This document shows, piece after piece, positions 1 to 5,415 of a DNA stretch of 5,507 nt. The stretch comes from Bacteroidales bacterium UBA1725. GTDB taxonomy: Bacteria; Bacteroidota; Bacteroidia; Bacteroidales; UBA932. The position numbers and the translations under genes are program-made. Each line of letters starts with the position of its first letter. Within the stretch, counting starts at the first letter, position 1. The DNA is taken from contig DCIN01000003.1 in the NCBI GenBank assembly GCA_002315815.1, forward strand, positions 1 through 5,507, written 5' to 3'. A model generated the notes under the pieces. The model searched no databases, was not told the origin of the DNA, and was given only the letters and a program-made list of their open reading frames with translations.

Positions 1-66
1 TTCATATTAACGTGAGTTCGATGAAATATAAGTAATTGAATATTAAGAAAATAGCGAAAGTTTTTG

Positions 67-74
67 TAAATTTG
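67..74 (+). promoter_or_regulatory. Possible -7 box of the relic transposase promoter
   Basis: TAAATTTG matches the Bacteroidetes -7 consensus TAnnTTTG and sits 34 bases before the ATG of the transposase-like fragment. No TTTG is found about 20 bases upstream, so the -33 half is missing or degenerate. It may be the old promoter of the insertion sequence, or a chance match in AT-rich DNA. Confidence 0.25.
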
Positions 75-108
75 GAATAACTACAAACCAGTTACGCAAA
101 CAATCGCT

Positions 109-168
109 ATGATGATCACCAACGACAAAATTACTGAAATTTTCTGTATGGTAGATGACTTTTTGTAA
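109..168 (+). pseudogene. Relic of an IS982-type transposase N-terminus
   Basis: Translation from the ATG gives MMITNDKITEIFCMVDDFL and then a stop. From memory of the family, IS982-group transposases of Bacteroidales begin with a similar DK(I/V)TEIFC...DDFCK pattern, so the DKITEIFC and VDDF elements are the basis of the call. In the frame one base to the right, after the run of five T at 160-164, the reading continues DDFCN, which restores the expected Cys; one extra T would therefore explain the early stop. Beyond about 180 neither frame resembles a transposase, so the body of the element is gone and this would be a dead fragment. A match this short could be chance; no database comparison was possible. 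Confidence 0.45.
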
Positions 169-222
169 TGTTCCCCTTTATTTAGACAGGAGTAAGTCCT
201 TCTTAAATCAAGTTTGTGTTTA

Positions 223-254
223 ATGCAGAGCCTTCCGAAGGCAGAACTCTGCAT
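223..254. repeat. Inverted repeat, strong stem-loop
   Basis: ATGCAGAG (223-230) and CTCTGCAT (247-254) are perfect 8-base inverted arms. Inside lies a second small hairpin, CCTT-CCG-AAGG (231-241), followed by CAGAA on one side only. The structure would fold in RNA of either strand. Neither side is followed by a T-run, so it is not a classical intrinsic terminator. It ends 46 bases before the yraN -33 box, so it should not be in the yraN mRNA; it could be a leftover of the mobile element, a transcription end for something to the left, or a protein-binding site. Confidence 0.5.
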
Positions 255-300
255 ATAGAACGCTCATTCCAATGATTCCGGATTCTTTCTCACGGCATTT

Positions 301-332
301 TTTGGTTATCTATAGGGAAACTGCTATTTTTG
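301..332 (+). promoter_or_regulatory. Bacteroidetes-type promoter for yraN-manC
   Basis: TTTG (301-304) is the -33 element and TATTTTTG (325-332), a full TAnnTTTG match, is the -7 element. The spacing is 20 bases, the same as at the rplC promoter of this window. Transcription should start at about 337-340, leaving a leader of roughly 45 bases before the yraN ATG. The leader contains a run of seven T (351-357) and no clear Shine-Dalgarno sequence, as is usual in this phylum. Confidence 0.75.
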
Positions 333-382
333 CTTGTAAAACGAAAGGACTTTTTTTAACAATAAGTCTAATACTATGAACC

Positions 383-766
383 ATGAAAACCATACAACAG
401 AAAGTGGGAAGGAAAGGGGAGGACGAGGCCTGCGAATTTCTCAGAGCAAGAGGTCATTTCATACTTGCGAGGAACTGGAGGAGCGCACATTTGGAACTGG
501 ACATAGTCTCGCAGGACTGCCTTGGTATCCACATCACTGAAGTCAAGAGTGTCACTGCCCCGGTGCTGGAAAACCCGGTCCTGAAAGTTGACAGTCTCAA
601 GCGGAAAAGACTTGTCAGGGCTGCTTCGGCCTTTCTCCGTTCGCAGGACAGAATGATATGCGGCGGTGACTGTGAAGTTTTTTTTGATGTTATTACCGTA
701 GTGTTTGACAATGGTTCTGTAGGAATTGAGTATTATCCGCAGGCATTTGTACCGATTTATGTATAA
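383..766 (+). CDS. yraN: YraN/UPF0102 family nuclease-like protein
   Basis: A 127-residue single-domain protein of the UPF0102 (YraN) family, whose members have a restriction-endonuclease-like fold and usually about 120 residues; the physiological role is not settled. The family pattern is visible: the helix GRKGEDEACEFLRARG (residues 9-24), RNWR (30-33), then the putative metal-binding core E38-x-D40 and E53-x-K55 (HLELDI and ITEVKS). All core acidic and lysine residues are present, so the protein should be catalytically competent if the family acts as a nuclease. It lacks a signal peptide or membrane segment and should be cytoplasmic. The ATG at 383 is chosen because it starts just before the conserved helix; the ATG at 376 is in another frame. 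The gene is the first of a two-gene unit and overlaps manC by 8 bases. An eight-T run (678-685) encodes VFFD near the C-terminus. Confidence 0.9.
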   Translation: MKTIQQKVGRKGEDEACEFLRARGHFILARNWRSAHLELDIVSQDCLGIHITEVKSVTAPVLENPVLKVDSLKRKRLVRAASAFLRSQDRMICGGDCEVFFDVITVVFDNGSVGIEYYPQAFVPIYV

Positions 767-1850
767 CAGTCACTATTATTGTGTCATAATGGCCGGAGGC
801 ATCGGTTCGAGGTTCTGGCCCATCAGCCGTAGGGACAAGCCCAAGCAGTTTCTGGACTTCTCCTCCACCGGTTTTTCTTTCCTCAGATTCACATACAACC
901 GTATGAAGGCCGTGCTTCCGGAAGAAAACATTATTGTTGTCTCTCTGGAAAGGTACAGGAATCTGGTGATGGAGCAACTTCCGGAACTGAAGGAGGAAAA
1001 TCTTCTGCTTGAGCCCTATGGGAGAAATACTGCTCCCTGTCTCACCTTCGCCACATACACCATACTCAAGAGGGATCCTCTGGCCGTGATGGTGGCTACT
1101 CCCGCCGATCTTGTGATAAACAGGCACATAATATTCAACGAAGCCATCAACACAGTTCTCTCGTACGCAGCTCGGGAAGATTCCATAATCACGCTTGGCA
1201 TTGTGCCGACCAGGCCGGAAACCAATTTCGGATACATCCAGACTTTGGACCCTGTGACCACGGACAAACCGGTAAAAATCAAGACGTTCACCGAAAAACC
1301 CGACATCGAGCTGGCCCGTGTCTTCATTGAGAGCGGAGAGTTCCTTTGGAATTCCGGAATATTCGTGGGCCGTGTGTCGGCGATAAGAGAGGAGCTGGAA
1401 AGGCACGTTCCCGAAATCACGAATCTCTGGAAGGGCTGGAGGGACAAGCTGGGAACTCCGGAACAGAAGCAATTCCTGGAGAAGGTTTATATGGACTGTC
1501 CTATGCTCTCGATAGATTACGGAGTGATGGAAAAGACCTCCAACGCCTGGGTCTATCCGGTCAAGTTCAAGTGGGCCGACATAGGCAACTGGAGCGCCCT
1601 GTATGACTACCTCGCACATCACGACGAGAACGGCAACGCCTCCAACTTTGTAGGCAAGAGTTTACTCAAGGATTGTTCGGGTAATATCCTTTATTCCGGC
1701 AAGGCAAAGAAACTCACCGCAGTCCGGGGGCTCGACGATTATATCGTCATAGATACGAAGGACGTACTGCTCATCTGTCCCAGAGATGAGGACAAGTTTA
1801 CGGAGTTCCTTTCTGAGCTCGCTATGCCCGAGTTCGAGGACTACCGCTAG
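759..1850 (+). CDS. manC: Mannose-1-phosphate guanylyltransferase
   Basis: A cytoplasmic enzyme that makes GDP-mannose from GTP and mannose-1-phosphate, the activated sugar for mannose, fucose and related residues in capsule, O-antigen and glycoproteins. It has 363 residues, the short form with the nucleotidyltransferase domain but no C-terminal phosphomannose isomerase domain. Visible motifs: AGGIGSRFWPISR (12-24) with PKQF (28-31) for nucleotide binding; EPYGRNTAP (85-93); TRPETNFGYIQ (151-161); FTEKPD (177-182); FLWNSGIF (195-202); SIDYGVMEK (251-259); WADIGNW (272-278). The usual PSDH motif reads PADL (114-117), keeping the aspartate. The ATG at 759 is preferred over a TTG at 726 in the same frame because family members begin only a few residues before the CVIMAGG strand; this start falls inside the yraN stop region (ATGTATAA), suggesting translational coupling. 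Confidence 0.93.
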   Translation: MYNSHYYCVIMAGGIGSRFWPISRRDKPKQFLDFSSTGFSFLRFTYNRMKAVLPEENIIVVSLERYRNLVMEQLPELKEENLLLEPYGRNTAPCLTFATYTILKRDPLAVMVATPADLVINRHIIFNEAINTVLSYAAREDSIITLGIVPTRPETNFGYIQTLDPVTTDKPVKIKTFTEKPDIELARVFIESGEFLWNSGIFVGRVSAIREELERHVPEITNLWKGWRDKLGTPEQKQFLEKVYMDCPMLSIDYGVMEKTSNAWVYPVKFKWADIGNWSALYDYLAHHDENGNASNFVGKSLLKDCSGNILYSGKAKKLTAVRGLDDYIVIDTKDVLLICPRDEDKFTEFLSELAMPEFEDYR

Positions 1851-1863
1851 CTTTCGAGATTCA

Positions 1864-1889
1864 TTATACTTCCTCTTTATACTCCCTCT
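1864..1889. repeat. 13-base tandem duplication in the convergent gap
   Basis: TTATACTTCCTCT (1864-1876) is followed directly by TTATACTCCCTCT (1877-1889), two copies with one mismatch. It starts 13 bases after the manC stop, in the 136-base gap between the converging manC and mutS2 genes. I see no hairpin with a T-run in this gap on either strand, so how transcription of the two units ends is not evident. The duplication most likely arose by replication slippage. Confidence 0.6.
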
Positions 1890-1986
1890 TCAGAGCAAAA
1901 TCCGACCTCAAAAAGACTTGCCAATCTATACCAACTTATTTTTTCGCTTCACTAAACATTTCAAAACAGATTCTTAATCAACGCTG

Positions 1987-4470
1987 TCAGAATTTCACCA
2001 CAGTTACTCCGGTGCCGCCCTGGCGTATATCTTCGTCGCTTACACTCAGTCCGGGGATGGTGCGCAGGTATTTTTGAATCTCCTCGCGCAACACGCCGGT
2101 ACCCTTGCCGTGTATGATGCGTACCGTGCCTACATCGAGCATTACCGCATCGTCTATGAAGCGTGTGACTGTGTCCAGAGCATCGGACAGCCTTTCACCA
2201 CGGATATCGATTTCTGGCTTGAAGGCGAGTTTCCTTTCAGATATGGAACTGTCCACCTTCTGGGTTACGGGAGCGAACTGTTTGCGTGACGAATCCCTGT
2301 ATTCATTGGAGGATATGCGTTCCAGTCTGTCTGGAGACATTGTGCTGCTGATGTTGCCGACCGTGATTGTCACTGATTTGCTGGAGACTTTAACGACCTC
2401 CCCAACCAGTCCGCTGTCCTTCATCCTGACTTTCTCACCGACCTTCAGGGGAAGGGATTTATGTTCCTGAGCTGCCGCAGCACCGTCTTTTTTCTGGCGT
2501 CTCCTCTCCAACTGAGCCTGTTTCTTGTCCAGATAGTCGTCTCTGGTCTTCTGCTCTCTGGACTTGCGCTGCTCCAGTGCTCCGAGGAAGCCCTGCAGTT
2601 CGTTTCTGGCCTCCTTCGTGCGGTCCTTGTCCGCTTGTGATTCCCTGATGACGCGTATTGTCTTCTCCACCTGTTTTCCGGCATCCTTCACTATGTCTTC
2701 GGCATCGCGGCGGGCCTGGTCGAGAATCGCCTTTTTCTGGCTCTTGAGATCCTCAATTTCCTTGAGATACTTCTCTGTCAGACTGTCCAGAGTTTTGTCA
2801 GTGTTCTTTATCTTCTGGAGTTTCTCGTCCAGAGCGCGGCGGTTTCTGGCTATCTTGCGGAGGTTGCGCTCTATTCCTACATACTCGTCACCGGCACGTT
2901 CTTCCGCATCTTTTACTATGCTTTCGGGAAGTCGCATCTTCCGCGCAAGTTCAAAGGCGAACGAATTGCCGGGAAGTCCTGTCTCCAGTTTGAAAAGGGG
3001 TTCTATCTTTGATGAGTCGAAGAGCATTGCCCCGTTCACGACTCCGGTTCGTCCCTCCTCCTGTGCAGCGTAAAGTTTGAGATTGGTGTAATGAGTGGTG
3101 ATGATTCCGTACACTCCGCGTTTGTCCAGTTCACAGAGAATGGCCTCAGCTATCGCACCTCCGGCGGCCGGTTCCGTGCCGGAACCGAATTCGTCAATCA
3201 GAACAAGTGTCTGTGAATCGGCTTCGGCAAGCATATCCCTCATATCACAGAGGAATGAACTGTATGTACTCAAATCGTTTTCAAGATTCTGGTCGTCTCC
3301 AATGCTCACCATAATACGGTTGAACACTGGCAGTTCCGATGTCTCTGAAGTAGGAATCAGCATACCCCACTGAAACATATACTGCAGCAGCCCCGCTGTC
3401 TTCAGGCACACCGACTTGCCTCCGGCGTTGGGCCCGGAGATGAGAAGGATGTGCTTGGAGGGAGTGAGTCCGATCGTAAGCGGTACAACAGAGCGGCCTT
3501 CCTTCCGCAGGGCCTTTTCCAGCAGAGGATGCCGTGCCTTGCGCAGAGACATATTGCCGTCCGTGGAAATCACCGGCATTCCCGCTATGATGTCGAGTGC
3601 CGTCAGGGCCTTTGCCATCAGAAAGTCGATCTCTCCTATGAAAGCCGCCCCCTCGATAAGTTCCGGAAGATAGGGACGCAGGAAGTCGCTGAATTCCGCC
3701 AGAATCTTCTGTATTTCACGCTCTTCCTCGAAGTGCAGCTCCATCAGCTCGTTCTCGAGTTCGATTATCTCCGTCGGCTCTATGAAACTTGTCTTTCCGG
3801 AAGCTGATTCGTCCATTATGAAGCCGCTCAATTTCCTTTTTGAGGAAGTGTTTACAGGAATGAGGTATTTGCCGTCACGCACATTGACACTTGCACCGGC
3901 ATCCACCAGCCCGTCTTCCTGCGCCTTGCGGAGAATCGCCGCGGCCCTTCTGGAAATGGTCGATTCGCTTGCACGAATGTCGCGCCGTATCTCGAAGAGC
4001 CTGTCTGAGGCTGAATCCTTTATGTCGCCATATCTGTCCAGTATGCATTCTATACGTCTCTGGACTTCGGGGAATGACTTGACGGGAGAGGCCAGACGTT
4101 TCAGACAGGGATACACTCCGTCCTTGATTCCTCCCAGAAATGAAGTGATTCTGCGGGTGGTGTCCACCAGAGTTTTGAGTTTGGCCAGGCACAGTACGTC
4201 TATAACGCTGCCGCTTTTGAGCAGAGGTTCCAGGAAAGCGATTGCGTCGATGTATCCGGTGGTGGGAAAATTCTCTTCGAACATCATCACCAGCCGCATT
4301 TCGTCAGTCAGGTTGAGACGGGCCGAAATCACCTCAGAATCGGTGCTGAATTCCTCACTCTCCACTCTTTTCACAGCAAAGTCGGTCAGACAGCGGTCAG
4401 AAATCATTCTCCTGACCTTGTCAAATCCGAGTTTCCCTTCCAGCCTGATATCAGTCTTTCCTTCAGTCAT
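1987..4470 (-). CDS. mutS2: MutS2 ATPase with C-terminal Smr domain
   Basis: An 827-residue MutS2, a MutS paralogue that lacks the mismatch-recognition domain. In other bacteria MutS2 suppresses recombination by acting on branched DNA, and in Bacillus subtilis it also splits collided ribosomes. Order of parts: N-terminal core and lever regions (about 1-310); ABC ATPase with Walker A GPNAGGKS (346-353), the DDQNLENDLSTYSSFL signature region (392-407), Walker B LVLIDEFGSGTEP (422-434) and TTHYTNLK (458-465); a charged, Lys/Glu/Gln-rich coiled coil (about 525-665); a small KOW-like linker (about 674-717); and the Smr domain (about 748-827) with DIRG (755-758) and HGKGTG (787-792). All catalytic motifs are intact and the length is slightly above the usual 780-800. 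The ATG at 4470 is chosen; a TTG at 4479 in frame lies inside a tetranucleotide repeat and is less likely. It follows cdaA by 30 bases and is probably co-transcribed with it. Confidence 0.95.
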   Translation of the reverse strand: MTEGKTDIRLEGKLGFDKVRRMISDRCLTDFAVKRVESEEFSTDSEVISARLNLTDEMRLVMMFEENFPTTGYIDAIAFLEPLLKSGSVIDVLCLAKLKTLVDTTRRITSFLGGIKDGVYPCLKRLASPVKSFPEVQRRIECILDRYGDIKDSASDRLFEIRRDIRASESTISRRAAAILRKAQEDGLVDAGASVNVRDGKYLIPVNTSSKRKLSGFIMDESASGKTSFIEPTEIIELENELMELHFEEEREIQKILAEFSDFLRPYLPELIEGAAFIGEIDFLMAKALTALDIIAGMPVISTDGNMSLRKARHPLLEKALRKEGRSVVPLTIGLTPSKHILLISGPNAGGKSVCLKTAGLLQYMFQWGMLIPTSETSELPVFNRIMVSIGDDQNLENDLSTYSSFLCDMRDMLAEADSQTLVLIDEFGSGTEPAAGGAIAEAILCELDKRGVYGIITTHYTNLKLYAAQEEGRTGVVNGAMLFDSSKIEPLFKLETGLPGNSFAFELARKMRLPESIVKDAEERAGDEYVGIERNLRKIARNRRALDEKLQKIKNTDKTLDSLTEKYLKEIEDLKSQKKAILDQARRDAEDIVKDAGKQVEKTIRVIRESQADKDRTKEARNELQGFLGALEQRKSREQKTRDDYLDKKQAQLERRRQKKDGAAAAQEHKSLPLKVGEKVRMKDSGLVGEVVKVSSKSVTITVGNISSTMSPDRLERISSNEYRDSSRKQFAPVTQKVDSSISERKLAFKPEIDIRGERLSDALDTVTRFIDDAVMLDVGTVRIIHGKGTGVLREEIQKYLRTIPGLSVSDEDIRQGGTGVTVVKF

Positions 4471-4472
4471 CA

Positions 4473-4496
4473 CAATCAATCAATCTGTCTGTCTGT
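4473..4496. repeat. Two adjoining tetranucleotide repeats before mutS2
   Basis: On the plus strand (CAAT)3 at 4473-4484 is followed without a gap by (CTGT)3 at 4485-4496; read in the direction of mutS2 this is (ACAG)3(ATTG)3. Together they fill 24 of the 30 bases between the cdaA stop codon and the mutS2 ATG. Gain or loss of units by slippage would change the spacing between the two genes in steps of four bases without touching either protein, unless an upstream TTG inside the repeat is used as the mutS2 start. Confidence 0.85.
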
Positions 4497-4500
4497 GTCA

Positions 4501-5292
4501 TCACTCATTTCCCATCAGCGGTACAAGTTCGTTCTTGTCCTTGACTTCGGTCACTTTTCCGGCTTTCACGAAGGACACCCGTCCGGTCTCCTCGCTCACC
4601 ACAATCACTGCCGCGTCGCTCTGTTCGGATATTCCCACTGCGGCTCTGTGTCTCATCCCCATACTTGCCGGAAGGTCGAGTCTGTCGGTGATGGGCAGTG
4701 TGCATCTGGCCGCTATCAACCTGTCTCCTCCTATCACCATAGCTCCGTCGTGAAGAGGACTGTTCTTGAAGAAGATGTTCATTATCAGACGGCATCTGAT
4801 GGATGCGTCTATGTTGTCTCCGGTGGATATCACGCTCTCCAGATTGTCATTCTTCCTCAGGACTATCAGAGCTCCTGTCCGGGTGTCCGACATATCGAAA
4901 CAGGCATCGACAATCTCGTTGATGGACTGTGTGCTGGCTGAATGCACGGCTTTGCCTCCGAAAAGGCTGGCAAATATGTTCCGCTTCCCCAAGGTGTTGC
5001 CTGCACTCCGTCCGAGATTGTTGAGGAAGCGCCTTATCTCCGGTTGGAATATCACGATGAGAGCTACGGCACCCACATCTATCACAGTTCCCAGCAGAGT
5101 GGATATCATCTTCATATCCAACGCGTCCGCCAGCAGTCTGGCCACGAGCAGTATGATGATGGCAAGGAATATGTTCATCGCTGACGATCCCTTTATCCAC
5201 TTGAATACAAAGAAGATGATGAGAGCCACCAGACAGATGTCGACGATGTCGATGAAAGAGAAGTCCAGAAACTTGAAAAGTTGCAGAATCAT
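4501..5292 (-). CDS. cdaA: Diadenylate cyclase CdaA
   Basis: A membrane-anchored enzyme that condenses two ATP into the second messenger c-di-AMP, which in other bacteria controls potassium and osmolyte balance and cell-wall homeostasis. It has 263 residues, the usual size. Three hydrophobic segments (about 14-32, 38-56 and 64-82) are followed by FQPEIRRFLNNLGR (82-95) and the cytoplasmic DAC domain. Catalytic motifs are intact: TGALIV (139-144), SPLHDGAMVI with the DGA triad (182-184), GMRHRAA (212-218) and VSEETG (232-237). The frame stays open upstream to an ATG at 5352, but the added 20 residues are polar, precede the usual start and would overlap the rplC promoter, so the ATG at 5292 is chosen. 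It is divergent from rplC and upstream of mutS2. The usual ER motif after GALI reads RKND here. The start codon lies inside a perfect palindrome. Elsewhere the gene is also called dacA or ybbP. Confidence 0.94.
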   Translation of the reverse strand: MILQLFKFLDFSFIDIVDICLVALIIFFVFKWIKGSSAMNIFLAIIILLVARLLADALDMKMISTLLGTVIDVGAVALIVIFQPEIRRFLNNLGRSAGNTLGKRNIFASLFGGKAVHSASTQSINEIVDACFDMSDTRTGALIVLRKNDNLESVISTGDNIDASIRCRLIMNIFFKNSPLHDGAMVIGGDRLIAARCTLPITDRLDLPASMGMRHRAAVGISEQSDAAVIVVSEETGRVSFVKAGKVTEVKDKNELVPLMGNE

Positions 5293-5299
5293 TCTGCAA
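5281..5299. repeat. Perfect palindrome over the cdaA start codon
   Basis: TTGCAGAAT (5281-5289) and ATTCTGCAA (5291-5299) are perfect 9-base inverted arms around one central base, 5290, which is the third base of the cdaA ATG read on the minus strand. The right arm also overlaps three bases of the proposed cdaA -7 box (5297-5304). As DNA it has the shape of an operator for a dimeric regulator; as RNA from an upstream start site it would bury the start codon in a hairpin. The left arm is within cdaA codons 2-4. Confidence 0.7.
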
Positions 5300-5304
5300 A
5301 GATA
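5297..5304 (-). promoter_or_regulatory. Putative -7 box of the cdaA promoter
   Basis: On the minus strand this reads TATCTTTG, a full match to TAnnTTTG, ending four bases before the cdaA ATG. At the expected distance transcription would begin at or within a base or two of the start codon, giving a leaderless or nearly leaderless mRNA. No TTTG is found 19-21 bases upstream, where the sequence overlaps the -33 box of the divergent rplC promoter, so this promoter is either weak, needs an activator, or is a chance match. Confidence 0.5.
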
Positions 5305-5323
5305 GTGAAAATCAGTGTATTGG

Positions 5324-5355
5324 TTTGGATTTGGAAAAAATAATGCGTACATTTG
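5324..5355 (+). promoter_or_regulatory. Bacteroidetes-type promoter for rplC
   Basis: TTTG (5324-5327) is the -33 element and TACATTTG (5348-5355) the -7 element, with 20 bases between them. Transcription should start near 5360, giving a leader of about 55 bases before the rplC ATG. The leader is AT-rich just before the gene, has no Shine-Dalgarno sequence, and contains a short AT-rich inverted repeat (ATACTT at 5377-5382, AAGTAT at 5384-5389). It looks too short to hold a long autoregulatory leader like that of the E. coli S10 operon. Confidence 0.8.
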
Positions 5356-5415
5356 CAGCCCGCAATTTTGGCGGATATACTTAAAGTATTATTTAACAAT
5401 TAATTAACTAAACCA

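Larger units (their letters stand above)
1..300. other. AT-rich gene-free stretch with mobile-element debris
   Basis: No reading frame of convincing length or composition runs through this stretch on either strand, and I see no tRNA or other RNA gene. Its base composition is much more AT-rich than the genes to the right. It holds a -7-like promoter box at 67-74, a 19-codon fragment resembling the start of an IS982-type transposase at 109-168, and an inverted repeat at 223-254; these are listed separately. A reading frame at 3-35 ending HINVSSMKYK could be the tail of a gene lying to the left, but it is too short to support. The simplest reading is an intergenic region in which an insertion sequence once landed and decayed. 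That is inference. Confidence 0.6.

Noticed and set aside
3..35. Possible C-terminal tail HINVSSMKYK of a gene to the left.
   Set aside because: Ten codons at a window edge are not enough to support a gene, and the same bases could be the end of an insertion sequence.
126..133. TAATTTTG on the minus strand, a -7 consensus match.
   Set aside because: No -33 element and no gene downstream on that strand; the bases are explained by the transposase-like codons.
195..353. Inverted pair AAGTCCTT (195-202) and AAGGACTT (346-353), considered as ends of a small mobile element.
   Set aside because: Eight bases only, similarity does not extend outwards, and I could not identify target-site duplications.
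726..758. TTG start of manC at 726.
   Set aside because: It would add 11 residues not usual for the family and overlap yraN by 41 bases; the ATG at 759 fits better.
693..1622. Long open frame on the minus strand opposite yraN/manC (309 residues).
   Set aside because: It is the complement of the clearly recognised manC gene, shows no family pattern and has no promoter of its own.
1851..1986. Search for a bidirectional terminator between manC and mutS2.
   Set aside because: Only very short stems (for example CTCT-TC-AGAG) without a T-run were found, so no terminator is annotated.
4471..4479. TTG start of mutS2 at 4479, three codons upstream.
   Set aside because: It lies in the tetranucleotide repeat, TTG starts are less common, and the ATG at 4470 is available; kept only as a possibility in the repeat finding.
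3782..4753. Long open frame on the plus strand opposite mutS2 and cdaA (323 residues).
   Set aside because: It spans the junction of two well-supported genes on the other strand, is serine- and arginine-rich like an antisense shadow, and matches no family I recognise.
5293..5352. N-terminal extension of cdaA to the ATG at 5352.
   Set aside because: The 20 added residues are not typical of CdaA, and the segment carries the rplC promoter and the cdaA -7 box.
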